Shown one piece after another: positions 1 through 7,737 of a stretch of DNA of 53,064 nucleotides. The number at the start of each line of letters is the position of its first letter. Positions within the stretch are counted from its first letter, which is position 1. This stretch comes from Pseudomonas luteola NBRC 103146 (GTDB lineage: Bacteria > Pseudomonadota > Gammaproteobacteria > Pseudomonadales > Pseudomonadaceae), in contig NZ_BDAE01000028.1 of NCBI RefSeq assembly GCF_002091675.1, positions 1 to 53,064 on the forward strand. Reading direction: 5' to 3'. The translations under genes were made by a program, and so were the position numbers. Below the pieces are notes generated by a model, which was given only the letters and a program-made list of their open reading frames with translations, searched no databases and was not told the origin of the DNA.

Positions 1-443
1 CCGAGCGTTGCCCGAATCTGATCGGCTTCAAGGATGGCATGGGCGATATCGAGCTGATGGTCTCCATCCGTCGTCGTCTGGGTGATCGCTTCACCTACCT
101 GGGTGGCCTACCGACCGCTGAAGTCTATGCCGCGGCCTACAAGGCCCTGGGCGTACCGGTGTACTCCTCGGCGGTGTTCAACTTTGTTCCCAAGACGGCC
201 ATGGACTTCTACAAAGCCATCGCTGCGGATGACCACGAGACCGTGGGCAAGCTGATCGATGATTTCTTCCTGCCGTACCTGGACATCCGTAACCGCTGCG
301 CAGGTTATGCGGTAAGCATCGTCAAGGCGGGTGCGAAGATCGCAGGTTACGATGCCGGTCCGGTACGCGCACCGTTGACCGACCTCAAGCCTGACGAGTA
401 CGAGCGTCTGGCTGCGCTGATGGACAAGCTCGGTCCGCAGTAA
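1..443 (+). CDS. kdgD: 5-dehydro-4-deoxyglucarate dehydratase, 3' part (KdgD)
   Basis: C-terminal half of a DHDPS/NAL-superfamily lyase. The frame is open from the left edge (first full codon at base 3), so the start lies outside the window. The visible part reads ..[15 protein letters not shown], a lysine-containing segment typical of the family, then a [12 protein letters not shown] stretch seen in KdgD proteins. The family dehydrates and decarboxylates 5-dehydro-4-deoxyglucarate to 2,5-dioxopentanoate in the cytoplasm. The next genes, gudP and gudD, supply its substrate, which makes the glucarate assignment much firmer than homology to the superfamily alone. A terminator follows at 505-529. 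Confidence 0.9.
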   Translation, partial: ERCPNLIGFKDGMGDIELMVSIRRRLGDRFTYLGGLPTAEVYAAAYKALGVPVYSSAVFNFVPKTAMDFYKAIAADDHETVGKLIDDFFLPYLDIRNRCAGYAVSIVKAGAKIAGYDAGPVRAPLTDLKPDEYERLAALMDKLGPQ

Positions 444-504
444 GCATTTGGGCCGGTTGCGTGCCCCCTACGCAGCGTATTGCAACCGAGCCTGTTTTAC
501 AGCC

Positions 505-529
505 AAGGGCGGTCCGCCCCGCCCTTTTT
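505..529 (+). terminator. Intrinsic terminator or attenuating hairpin between kdgD and gudP
   Basis: Perfect 8-bp stem AAGGGCGG/CCGCCCTT with a 6-base loop, running straight into five T residues. It has the form of a Rho-independent terminator. It lies between genes of one pathway on one strand, so it may only lower readthrough into gudP. Confidence 0.8.
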
Positions 530-549
530 GACAATGCAGTACCCGCCAC

Positions 550-557
550 AACAATAA
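550..557 (+). promoter_or_regulatory. Hfq/Crc CA motif in the gudP leader
   Basis: AACAATAA, an exact AAnAAnAA match ending 16 bases before the gudP ATG and just 5' of its Shine-Dalgarno GGGAGAG. In Pseudomonas such motifs bind Hfq with Crc and block translation when preferred carbon sources are present. The role here is inferred. Confidence 0.6.
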
Positions 558-573
558 AAGTGGGAGAGCATTC

Positions 574-1917
574 ATGAGCCACACCGCTCAATCGGCTGTA
601 TCAGCCGACGTTCTGGCGAGCGCAGTCGCCAAGGTCAAGCGACATGTCCTACCGCTGTTCATCATCATGTTCATTGTCAATTACATTGATCGCGTGAACA
701 TCGGGTTTGTCAAAAACCATCTTCAAACTGATTTGGGCATTGGTGTAGCTGCCTATGGTCTGGGCGCTGGTCTGTTCTTTGTCGGCTATGCGCTATTTGA
801 GGTCCCCTCCAATATCCTGCTGCAACGGGTTGGCGCACGCGCCTGGCTGACGCGCATCATGGCGACCTGGGGCATCGTGGCTGCCATGATGGCCTTTATC
901 CAGAACGAAACGCACTTTTACATCCTGCGCTTTCTGCTCGGTGTGGCCGAAGCGGGCTTCTTTCCAGGTGTCATCTACTACTTTACTCGCTGGCTACCCG
1001 GTGCCGAGCGCGGCAAGGCCATTGCGCTATTCCTTTCCGGATCGGCTATCGCCTCGATCATTTCCGGCCCGGTAACAGGCGCCCTGCTGCAAATCGAGGG
1101 GCTGGGCCTGCACGGTTGGCAATGGATGTTTTTGATCGAGGGGCTTTTCTCCGTTGCGCTGTGCGGCTTTGTCTGGTTTTGGCTGGACTCACTGCCCCAT
1201 GATGCCAAATGGCTAAAGCGCGAAGAGCAGGATGCTCTGGTGGCTACCATTGAGAATGAGCAACGTCAGCGGGAACAGGCACAGACGGTTAAACCGACTC
1301 TGATGCAACTGCTTAAAGACTCCCAGATCATGCTGTTCTGCGTGATTTACTTTGCCATCCAGCTGACCATCTATGCCGCCACGTTCTGGTTGCCCAGCAT
1401 CATCAAGAAAATGGGCAACATCAGCGACTTTGAGGTCGGGTTGTTCAACTCCGTACCCTGGCTGATCTCCATTGTGGCCATGTATGCCTTCGCCTCGCTT
1501 TCGGCACGCTGGAAATTCCAGCAGGCCTGGGTTGCCGTTGCCCTCCTGGCAGCGGCGGCAGGCATGTTCATGTCGACCACAGGCGGCCCCATCTTTGCCT
1601 ACGTTGCCATCTGCTTCGCCGCCATCGGCTTCAAGTCCGCATCCTCATGCTTCTGGCCGATTCCGCAGGCGTACCTGGATGCTCGCATCGCAGCAGCCGT
1701 ATTGGCCCTCATCAACTCGCTGGGCAACCTGGGTGGCTTCGTTGCACCGACTGTCTTCGGCATCCTTGAAGAGCGGACCGGTTCAATCCAAGGCGGCCTT
1801 TATGGCTTGGCGGCTACGTCCATCCTGGCGGCCATCGTGGTGTTCTTTGCCCGGACCAAGCCCAAAGGACAGAAACCAGACGCCGGCAGCACAGGCCTGG
1901 AACCCAAGCCCGTTTAA
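574..1917 (+). CDS. gudP: D-glucarate/galactarate MFS transporter (GudP-like)
   Basis: 447-residue, 12-helix major facilitator of the anion:cation symporter family. Helix 1 carries NYIDRVNIGFV, the N-terminal signature of this family. The loop between helices 2 and 3 reads NILLQRVGARAWLTR, the family form of the MFS A motif, and FLLGVAEAGFFPGVIYYFTRW is typical of glucarate, phthalate and hexuronate carriers. It should import hexarates across the inner membrane by proton symport. It lies between kdgD and gudD on the same strand. The ATG at 574 has Shine-Dalgarno GGGAGAG at a good distance. Exact substrate preference (glucarate or galactarate) cannot be read from the sequence. Confidence 0.85.
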   Translation: MSHTAQSAVSADVLASAVAKVKRHVLPLFIIMFIVNYIDRVNIGFVKNHLQTDLGIGVAAYGLGAGLFFVGYALFEVPSNILLQRVGARAWLTRIMATWGIVAAMMAFIQNETHFYILRFLLGVAEAGFFPGVIYYFTRWLPGAERGKAIALFLSGSAIASIISGPVTGALLQIEGLGLHGWQWMFLIEGLFSVALCGFVWFWLDSLPHDAKWLKREEQDALVATIENEQRQREQAQTVKPTLMQLLKDSQIMLFCVIYFAIQLTIYAATFWLPSIIKKMGNISDFEVGLFNSVPWLISIVAMYAFASLSARWKFQQAWVAVALLAAAAGMFMSTTGGPIFAYVAICFAAIGFKSASSCFWPIPQAYLDARIAAAVLALINSLGNLGGFVAPTVFGILEERTGSIQGGLYGLAATSILAAIVVFFARTKPKGQKPDAGSTGLEPKPV

Positions 1918-1926
1918 CTCCCACTA

Positions 1927-1948
1927 CGCCCGGCTTTATTGCTGGGCG
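1927..1948 (+). terminator. Hairpin between gudP and gudD
   Basis: CGCCCGGC/GCTGGGCG stem (8 bp, one G-T wobble) around TTTATT. It has no T-run after it, so it is a pause or mRNA-stability hairpin rather than a clear terminator. Confidence 0.5.
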
Positions 1949-1990
1949 TTACCTAAACAAGCGTACCGGCAGTACTCCACTGCCCGCCAC

Positions 1991-1998
1991 AAGAATAA
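1991..1998 (+). promoter_or_regulatory. Hfq/Crc CA motif in the gudD leader
   Basis: AAGAATAA, an exact AAnAAnAA match, sits between a CCGCCACAA element shared with the gudP leader and the Shine-Dalgarno GAAGAGG of gudD. Confidence 0.55.
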
Positions 1999-2017
1999 AG
2001 CGTGAAGAGGAATAGGT

Positions 2018-3373
2018 ATGAACGTACAGGTCACTCATGAGGCTCTCACACAAGCGCCCGTCATCACCGACATGCAGGTCGTTCCGGTTGCAGGACACGA
2101 TGGCATGCTGCTCAACCTCAGCGGCGCACACGGTCCGTTCTTTACTCGCAATATCGTTATCCTGAAAGACAATGCAGGTCATGTTGGCGTGGGTGAGGTA
2201 CCCGGCGGCGAAAAGATCCGGCAGACCCTTGAAGATGCTCGTGCACTCATCGTTGGACAGACCATTGGTACCTTCAACAACATCCTTAATCAGATGCGCC
2301 GTACGTTCGCGGATCGTGATGCTGCCGGTCGAGGCCTACAGACATTTGACCTGCGCATCACCATTCATGCCGTAACAGCTGTAGAAGCCGCCCTATTGGA
2401 CCTGCTCGGTCAGCACCTGGGCGTTCCGGTTGCCGCCCTGCTGGGCGAAGGTCAGCAGCGCGACGCTGTAGAAATGCTGGGTTATTTGTTCTACGTAGGT
2501 GACCGCAACAAGACTAATCTTCCCTACCGCAGCGAGCCAGAGGCCGATAATGACTGGTTCCGTGTGCGCCATGAGGAAGCCCTGACCCCGGAAGCTGTGG
2601 TGCGCCTGGCCGAAGCAGCCCATGCCCGCTACGGCTTCAACGACTTCAAACTCAAGGGCGGCGTGCTGCGCGGTGAAGAAGAAATGGAAGCGGTGACGGC
2701 TCTGGCTGAACGTTTCCCCGAAGCGCGGATCACGCTGGACCCAAATGGTGCCTGGTCACTCAAGGAGGCGATCGCCCTTTGCCGTGACAAGCATGACGTA
2801 CTGGCCTATGCCGAAGACCCCTGTGGAGCTGAGGATGGCTACTCCGGCCGTGAGGTGATGGCTGAGTTCCGCCGCGCCACAGGCCTTCCGACTGCTACCA
2901 ACATGATTGCAACCGACTGGCGCCAGATGGGTCATGCTATCCAGCTGCAGTCCGTGGATATCCCGCTGGCCGACCCGCATTTCTGGACGATGCAAGGTTC
3001 AGTTCGTGTTGCGCAAATGTGCAATGACTGGGGCCTGACCTGGGGTTCGCACTCCAACAATCACTTTGATATTTCCCTGGCCATGTTCACCCACGTCGCT
3101 GCGGCCGCGCCAGGAAAAATCACAGCCATCGATACACACTGGATCTGGCAGGACGGCCAGCGCCTGACCAAGGAGCCCTTCCAGATCAAGGGCGGTCTGG
3201 TCGCTGTTCCGCAAAAGCCGGGACTGGGCGTCGAGATCGACATGGATCAGGTTGCCAAGGCCCACGAGCTGTACAAAGGCATGGGACTGGGTGCGCGGGA
3301 TGATGCTGTCGCCATGCAGTTCCTCGTGCCGAACTGGACATTCAATAACAAACGTCCCTGCATGGTGCGTTAA
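2018..3373 (+). CDS. gudD: Glucarate dehydratase (GudD)
   Basis: 451-residue enolase-superfamily enzyme, close to the usual ~446. It dehydrates D-glucarate to 5-dehydro-4-deoxyglucarate, the substrate of KdgD. Visible active-site signatures are FNDFKLKGG (catalytic Lys of the KxK-type motif), the metal-binding [10 protein letters not shown] and [10 protein letters not shown], and the C-terminal [13 protein letters not shown] with the catalytic His. The start ATG has Shine-Dalgarno GAAGAGG. Third gene of the kdgD-gudP-gudD group. A strong hairpin follows the stop. Confidence 0.95.
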   Translation: MNVQVTHEALTQAPVITDMQVVPVAGHDGMLLNLSGAHGPFFTRNIVILKDNAGHVGVGEVPGGEKIRQTLEDARALIVGQTIGTFNNILNQMRRTFADRDAAGRGLQTFDLRITIHAVTAVEAALLDLLGQHLGVPVAALLGEGQQRDAVEMLGYLFYVGDRNKTNLPYRSEPEADNDWFRVRHEEALTPEAVVRLAEAAHARYGFNDFKLKGGVLRGEEEMEAVTALAERFPEARITLDPNGAWSLKEAIALCRDKHDVLAYAEDPCGAEDGYSGREVMAEFRRATGLPTATNMIATDWRQMGHAIQLQSVDIPLADPHFWTMQGSVRVAQMCNDWGLTWGSHSNNHFDISLAMFTHVAAAAPGKITAIDTHWIWQDGQRLTKEPFQIKGGLVAVPQKPGLGVEIDMDQVAKAHELYKGMGLGARDDAVAMQFLVPNWTFNNKRPCMVR

Positions 3374-3392
3374 TTAAATACGCTACGCTATA

Positions 3393-3418
3393 CCTGGGCG
3401 TGAGAAGTCACGTCCAGG
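3393..3418 (+). terminator. Hairpin after gudD
   Basis: 11-bp stem CCTGGGCGTGA/TCACGTCCAGG (one G-T wobble) with loop GAAG. There is no T-run. A CA motif follows 8 bases later, repeating the hairpin plus CA-motif layout seen before gudP and gudD. Confidence 0.6.
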
Positions 3419-3426
3419 CCCGTTAT

Positions 3427-3434
3427 AACAACAA
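3427..3434 (+). promoter_or_regulatory. Orphan Hfq/Crc CA motif
   Basis: AACAACAA, an exact motif followed by a G-rich stretch and an ATG at 3451, but with no full-length gene behind it. It looks like the leader of a lost gene. Confidence 0.45.
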
Positions 3435-3450
3435 CTTTCGGGGCGCATTC

Positions 3451-3558
3451 ATGAATTCGAACTTCTACTCTAGTGGCTCCGTTTCATTTGCCGGACCGGC
3501 ATGCAATGCAGTGCATTGTCTTCACAATTGCTTAAACGGTTCTTACTTTCTCTGCTAA
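3451..3558 (+). other. 35-codon ORF behind an orphan catabolic leader
   Basis: An ATG placed like a true start (CA motif, GGGGC, then ATG) opens a reading frame of only 35 residues, Ser/Cys/Asn-rich and with no recognised domain. It is either a short leader peptide or, more likely, the junction left after a deletion removed a gene of the glucarate cluster. No downstream reading frame restores a known protein before the next gene at 3626. Confidence 0.3.
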
Positions 3559-3625
3559 CACGATAAGGCCGTACCCCCTGCGAGCGAACGCAGCGTATCG
3601 CACTGGCTTCTTCCTGGAGAAAATC

Positions 3626-4579
3626 ATGAGCGAGACCACGACTCAAGCACCTAACCTGTTATTGATCGGCCCTCTGTTGCCGGCCTTACAACAAGAAATC
3701 GAATCCAGCTACACCATCCATAAGCTTTGGGAGGCAGAGGACCCGCAAGCCTTCTTGAATACCCATAGCGACGCCATTGACGGTATCGTCACCAGCGGAA
3801 TTCATGGCTGCAAAGGCGAGGTAATACGGGCGCTTTCCAACCTGAAAGTTATCGTTAGTTTCGGCGTGGGTTATGACGCAATTGACATTGCTACTGCACG
3901 AGACCGAGGGGTAGCGGTCAGCAATACACCAGGCGTACTGGACGACTGCGTGGCCGACACTGCATTTGCCCTGCTGATCGACGTAGCTCGCGGCATCAGC
4001 GCGGCAGACCGCTTCGTTCGCAATGGCCGCTGGCTCAAGGAAAAGTTTCCCCTGGGACGCAAGCTCGGCGGCAAGACCTGCGGTATTGTGGGGTTGGGCA
4101 ACATTGGCAAAGCCATAGCCAAGCGGGTTTCCGCCTTTGACATGAATGTTGCTTATTATGGTCGCCATCAACAAGCAGATGTGCCCTACCGCTACGAGCC
4201 GGACCTGAAGGCGCTGGCCAGCCAGTCCGACTTTCTGGTGCTGGCGGTCCCCGGTGGTAACGCGACCCATCACCTTATCGGTACAGACGTACTACAGGCA
4301 TTGGGCAAGGATGGCTTCCTGATCAACATTGCCCGTGGTTCGGTGGTAGATGAAGCCGCGCTAGTGAGTGCACTGCAACAAGGCGTTATTGCAGGCGCCG
4401 GGCTTGATGTATTCGCCCATGAACCCGAAGTGCCTCAGCCATTACTGGAAATGGATAACGTTGTCCTGACACCCCATCTGGGCAGCGGGACGCATGAGAC
4501 ACGTCAGGCCATGGCCGATCTTGTGCTTGAAAATCTCAATCTGTATTTCACGAGCGGAAAACTCAAGACCCCCGTGTAA
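3626..4579 (+). CDS. D-isomer 2-hydroxyacid dehydrogenase (glyoxylate/hydroxypyruvate reductase type)
   Basis: 317 residues, two-domain NAD(P)-dependent D-2-hydroxyacid dehydrogenase. The Rossmann motif is GIVGLGNIGKAIAKR. The catalytic triad is visible as Arg in NIARGSVVDE, Glu in DVFAHEPEVP and His in LTPHLGSGTHETR. The likely reaction is reduction of glyoxylate, hydroxypyruvate or another 2-oxoacid in the cytoplasm. Shine-Dalgarno CTGGAG precedes the ATG. Its place between glucarate genes and an Nramp-like transporter suggests a sugar-acid substrate, but the sequence does not fix which. Confidence 0.85.
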   Translation: MSETTTQAPNLLLIGPLLPALQQEIESSYTIHKLWEAEDPQAFLNTHSDAIDGIVTSGIHGCKGEVIRALSNLKVIVSFGVGYDAIDIATARDRGVAVSNTPGVLDDCVADTAFALLIDVARGISAADRFVRNGRWLKEKFPLGRKLGGKTCGIVGLGNIGKAIAKRVSAFDMNVAYYGRHQQADVPYRYEPDLKALASQSDFLVLAVPGGNATHHLIGTDVLQALGKDGFLINIARGSVVDEAALVSALQQGVIAGAGLDVFAHEPEVPQPLLEMDNVVLTPHLGSGTHETRQAMADLVLENLNLYFTSGKLKTPV

Positions 4580-4586
4580 TCCACCG

Positions 4587-4612
4587 AGCCTCCAACGGTT
4601 TCACCGGAGGCT
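4587..4612 (+). terminator. Hairpin after the hydroxyacid dehydrogenase
   Basis: AGCCTCC/GGAGGCT arms close around an inner CGGT/ACCG stem 8 bases after the stop codon. No long T-run follows. Confidence 0.55.
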
Positions 4613-4749
4613 TAACGTTCCCTTCTCAACAGGAGATACGACCACCTTCAGATCGCTTACATACCAACGAGGCGGGCTTGTCCGAACCCCGTTCCATGGC
4701 CTGCAGTAGGTCTGCCGACATTGGACTGCAAAACGCTCTTGATAGTGAC

Positions 4750-4757
4750 AAGAACAA
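4750..4757 (+). promoter_or_regulatory. Hfq/Crc CA motif before the Nramp-like gene
   Basis: AAGAACAA, an exact AAnAAnAA match 24 bases 5' of the ATG at 4782. Its presence suggests the transporter serves carbon uptake rather than metal homeostasis. Confidence 0.45.
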
Positions 4758-4781
4758 TCAACCTATTCAGAGAGTTACGTC

Positions 4782-6080
4782 ATGGCACATACCGAATCGG
4801 TTTCCAAAAAGGCAGTCAGTACTTCCCGTTATTCCCTTTCCAACCTCGCCAAGGTGCTCGGCCCTGGCATTATCGCAGTGCTCTCCTGGCTAGGCGCGGG
4901 CGACCTGATCACCTCATCGGTCGCCGGCTCGAATTATGGCTATGCCATGATGTGGGTATTGGCCGTATCCCTTTTGCTCCGCTTCTTGATCGTCAACATC
5001 ATTGCCCGCTTCCAGCTGTGCAACAACCAGGGTATGAGCATCCTGCAAGGCTATGCCCAACTTCACCCGCTCTTCGCCTACTTCATGTTTGGCTATGCGC
5101 TGATCATGGCACACCTGACCAATGCCTACATGATCAAGGGGGCCGGCGAGGCGCTTTCGACATTACTGCACATTAACCAGCCCTTATTGTGCTCGGTGGC
5201 GGTCGTGCTGGCCGTGTGGATGCTGGTGGGGCGAAACTTCTATGCGATGATCGAAGGCGTCATGAAGTTGCTACTTGCCATCATGACACTGGCCTTCCTG
5301 ACCCTGGCGATCATGGCTACGCCGGATATGGGCGGCATCTTGCGTGGAACCATCGGTTTCAGCATACCGCCCGATGAAGGCGTTCACGGCGCGCTGCTGG
5401 TAGCGGTATCTGTCATCGGTGCCGTGGCGGGTTCGTTTTCCAATTTCGTTCATCCCTATGTGATGAAGGAAAAAGGCTGGACAGGGCCTGAGCACAAACG
5501 CATCCAGCGTAACGACCTTCTGTTTGCGGTGATTGTCGGCATTATCATCAACCTGGCCATCTGGGTCGTAGGCGCCGAAATCCTGCGGCCCAACGGTATT
5601 CAGGTCAATACGCTGGATGATCTGGGCGCTGCGCTGGAGCTGTATTTTGGCCAAGGGGGATGGCTGATCTTCTTTGTGGGCGTGTTCGCAACGCTGTTTG
5701 CCAGCATTTCAGGCAAGACAACCGCCCTGCCCATGTTGATTACCGATGCTTTCCAGTACATCCGACCCGGTCGCCGTGAGCGCTACGGCAAGGTCCTGCA
5801 CCATGATCCGATGCATAAGTGGTTCATGCTGTTCATCCTGGTTACGCCATTGGTATGGTCGCTTCCGGGAATGCCTAACTTCGTTACCCTGACGATCGCA
5901 GTCAATGCCTTGAACATCATTGGTCTGCCGGTGATCTCCCTTGGGCTGCTGATCATGTCCAACCAGAAATCACTATTGGGTAAATACCGGAACAACTGGT
6001 TCGAGAATATCGCGCTGGGGTTCGCAACGGCTTTGGCCGTATGGATTGCTTTCCAACTGGGTATCAATCTGTTCAGCTGA
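4782..6080 (+). CDS. Nramp-family transporter lacking the canonical metal-site motifs
   Basis: 432-residue, multi-helix membrane protein with the Nramp fold signature LGPGIIAVLSWLGAGD in the first helix. Canonical Nramp metal carriers have DPGN in helix 1 and a MPH-type motif in helix 6. Here helix 1 reads GAGD (residues about 36-39) and the helix 6 region reads SNFVHPYV. Both metal ligands normally given by the Asp of DPGN and the Met are therefore absent. It is best called an Nramp-related transporter of unknown substrate. It follows a sugar-acid gene set and has a CA motif in its leader. It is not obviously preceded by a Fur or MntR box. Confidence 0.7.
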   Translation: MAHTESVSKKAVSTSRYSLSNLAKVLGPGIIAVLSWLGAGDLITSSVAGSNYGYAMMWVLAVSLLLRFLIVNIIARFQLCNNQGMSILQGYAQLHPLFAYFMFGYALIMAHLTNAYMIKGAGEALSTLLHINQPLLCSVAVVLAVWMLVGRNFYAMIEGVMKLLLAIMTLAFLTLAIMATPDMGGILRGTIGFSIPPDEGVHGALLVAVSVIGAVAGSFSNFVHPYVMKEKGWTGPEHKRIQRNDLLFAVIVGIIINLAIWVVGAEILRPNGIQVNTLDDLGAALELYFGQGGWLIFFVGVFATLFASISGKTTALPMLITDAFQYIRPGRRERYGKVLHHDPMHKWFMLFILVTPLVWSLPGMPNFVTLTIAVNALNIIGLPVISLGLLIMSNQKSLLGKYRNNWFENIALGFATALAVWIAFQLGINLFS

Positions 6081-6087
6081 TCCACAT

Positions 6088-6113
6088 GGCCTGAGGGTTT
6101 CGTCCCTCAGGCC
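6088..6113 (+). terminator. Terminator hairpin between the convergent Nramp-like and DUF1826 genes
   Basis: Perfect 10-bp stem GGCCTGAGGG/CCCTCAGGCC with loop TTTCGT. It lies between converging genes and could act on both strands. The T-tract is weak. Confidence 0.7.
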
Positions 6114-6210
6114 TTCCTCGAAGTCAACCGTTCCAACCAGACGCCGGCTCTTTCTTCCATATCTAATCAATACAACGTAGGTTTTAATGAGTGATAGGCT
6201 TTTGACCTCT

Positions 6211-6825
6211 CTAAGCCAGCCAGTCCAGTGACAGAAACAGGCGCTTCTCGCCCGCCGCCAAGGCAGGCGAACAATGCACGATGCCTGCCCCTTCGTTGCC
6301 CTCCCACTTCTCACCCTTGAGCAGCGCCACTGCACCTGGCGCGAGTTGATGGGCTTCGTCCAGAGAGATAGTGGTCAGCTGGCTTTTGCCTGACCAGAGA
6401 CTGCCCGGCCCGGAATAGGTCGTCACTAGCCGAAGCGGCACGTGGTCAACGTGAAAGCGTGGGCACATTGCCTTGTCCAGCAAGCGCAAACGCACCCCGA
6501 CTCGGCGGGCATTGAGCAAATAGGCGAAGGCTTTGACCAGCCAGGTGACGTCTGCAACAAACCCTTCGTGGCCCTCCAGATCCTTATGGGTGCCGGCCAG
6601 CTGACTCAGATTGGGTTCGGCCTCCGCATCCTCCAGTTGCACCACCAGAGACTGGGCAAATGGCTCGGCCACGCCGGTCAACATCCGGGCGAACTGTTCA
6701 ATGTGCAAAGGAAGGCAGCGGTTCCAGATGGCGAGGTTGATACCCTCATGGAGTACGTCGGCCAAAACGGCAGGGGTATCGCCTGCTACCTGCCGGGGTG
6801 TAACGCTAGGTTCTGCCATGTTCAT
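6211..6825 (-). CDS. DUF1826 family protein, probable zinc-starvation gene
   Basis: About 204 residues with the DUF1826 pattern: an N-terminal IWNRCLP segment and a C-terminal half with FHVDHVPLRLVTTYSGPGSLW and the end segment GIVHCSPALAAGEKRLFLSLDW. The conserved His, Asp and Cys residues look like metal ligands or an active site. The reaction is not known to me. In many proteobacteria this family sits with COG0523 GTPases and other Zur-controlled genes. A Zur-like palindrome at 6967-6983 supports this. Possible starts are GTG 6834, ATG 6825 and ATG 6819; none has a strong Shine-Dalgarno. Confidence 0.7.
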   Translation of the reverse strand: MNMAEPSVTPRQVAGDTPAVLADVLHEGINLAIWNRCLPLHIEQFARMLTGVAEPFAQSLVVQLEDAEAEPNLSQLAGTHKDLEGHEGFVADVTWLVKAFAYLLNARRVGVRLRLLDKAMCPRFHVDHVPLRLVTTYSGPGSLWSGKSQLTTISLDEAHQLAPGAVALLKGEKWEGNEGAGIVHCSPALAAGEKRLFLSLDWLA

Positions 6826-6834
6826 CAGACTCAC

Positions 6835-7156
6835 TTTTTAAAGCGTCAGGCACAGGCTTGCTTCCCCACCTAACAAACAAGAGGTCAGTATGTTGAGTGT
6901 AAATGCGTATTGACACAGCACGGGCAGGGCCTGTCGGATATAGACTCAAACACAAGACACTCGATTAAGTTATAACATAACATAAGTTAGCTTTTGAGAA
7001 TGCCTTCTCTATCCTGTGATCACCTTTGATATCTCTTGGATAGTAGTCATGTGCGCCAAGACAATGTTCTTGAAGCGATGCGTTGCGGCGTGTTGAATCT
7101 TTCGTTTATGTACAAGCCTAAGGGCCAGACCCGGACGTTATTATCAAGGAGAACGA
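6835..7156. other. Divergent intergenic region, DUF1826 gene and Sel1 lipoprotein gene
   Basis: 322 bases with no gene. It holds the Zur-like box and an AT-rich core at about 6960-6990, and should contain the promoters of both divergent genes. The Shine-Dalgarno of the lipoprotein, AAGGAG, lies at its right end. Nothing else recognisable was seen. Confidence 0.6.
6967..6983 (-). promoter_or_regulatory. Putative Zur box
   Basis: Read on the minus strand, ATGTTATGTTATAACTT matches the Zur operator core TGTTATAnTATAACA at all but the centre and one end base. The inner palindrome GTTAT-AAC-ATAAC is perfect. It lies about 140 bases 5' of the DUF1826 gene and 175 bases 5' of the lipoprotein gene. 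Confidence 0.6.
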
Positions 7157-7699
7157 ATGCTCATTAGAAAACTGGCAGGTCCACTGCTTGGCCTTATGCT
7201 GTTGAGTGGCTGCGCCCATCAAGAAGCGGATACGCCAGAAACAACCGACCAACCCACCCAAGGCACTGCGGCCAGTCCGACCACTCAGGCGCCCATGGAC
7301 TTCAATACCGCCAAAGCGATGGCTGAGCGTGGCGATATCGACGCGCAGATCCAACTGGGCAGCTTCTATTTCATGGGCAAGCCAACCAAGGATTTGAGAC
7401 AGGCCGAGCGCTGGTGGAAGCTGGCCGCTGACCGCGGTCATCCCGAGGCAGCCGTGAACCTGGCATTTCTGTATTCAGGACAAGCTGATCCGGCCCTGGC
7501 CAACGAGGCCGATATGATCAGATACCTTAATCAGTCGGCAGCCGGTGGCAATCCCATGGCTCAGCACATGCTGGGTAACTTTTATATGGAAGGCATGCAT
7601 GGCCTGCCCAAGGATACCTTTCTGGCCAAGCAGCTCTACAAGAGCGCCTGCGACAAGAAGTTCGAGAGCAGCTGCCAGCGGCTGTCTACGCTTCCCTGA
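7157..7699 (+). CDS. Sel1-repeat lipoprotein
   Basis: 180 residues. The N-terminus MLIRKLAGPLLGLMLLSGC is a lipoprotein signal with lipobox LLSGC, so Cys19 should be lipidated and the protein anchored in the envelope. A Thr/Pro-rich linker follows, then tandem Sel1-like repeats of about 36 residues (GDIDAQIQLGSFYFMG, GHPEAAVNLAFLYSG, GNPMAQHMLGNFYMEG). Sel1 repeats make protein-protein contacts; no catalytic domain is present. Shine-Dalgarno AAGGAG is 8 bases before the ATG. The partner is unknown. Confidence 0.85.
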   Translation: MLIRKLAGPLLGLMLLSGCAHQEADTPETTDQPTQGTAASPTTQAPMDFNTAKAMAERGDIDAQIQLGSFYFMGKPTKDLRQAERWWKLAADRGHPEAAVNLAFLYSGQADPALANEADMIRYLNQSAAGGNPMAQHMLGNFYMEGMHGLPKDTFLAKQLYKSACDKKFESSCQRLSTLP

Positions 7700-7705
7700 A
7701 ACAAT

Positions 7706-7731
7706 GGCTGGGTCCTCCATCAGACCCAGCC
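7706..7731. terminator. Bidirectional terminator
   Basis: Perfect 9-bp stem GGCTGGGTC/GACCCAGCC with an 8-base loop, placed exactly between the convergent lipoprotein gene and fadBx. Confidence 0.75.
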
Positions 7732-7737
7732 TCGGTA

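Noticed and set aside
1472-2005. 177-residue plus-strand frame overlapping gudP
   Set aside because: Low-complexity Ser/Pro/Arg translation in a shifted frame of gudP; no start site and no family.
3686-4273. 195-residue minus-strand frame
   Set aside because: Antisense to the hydroxyacid dehydrogenase gene, whose catalytic residues are all intact.
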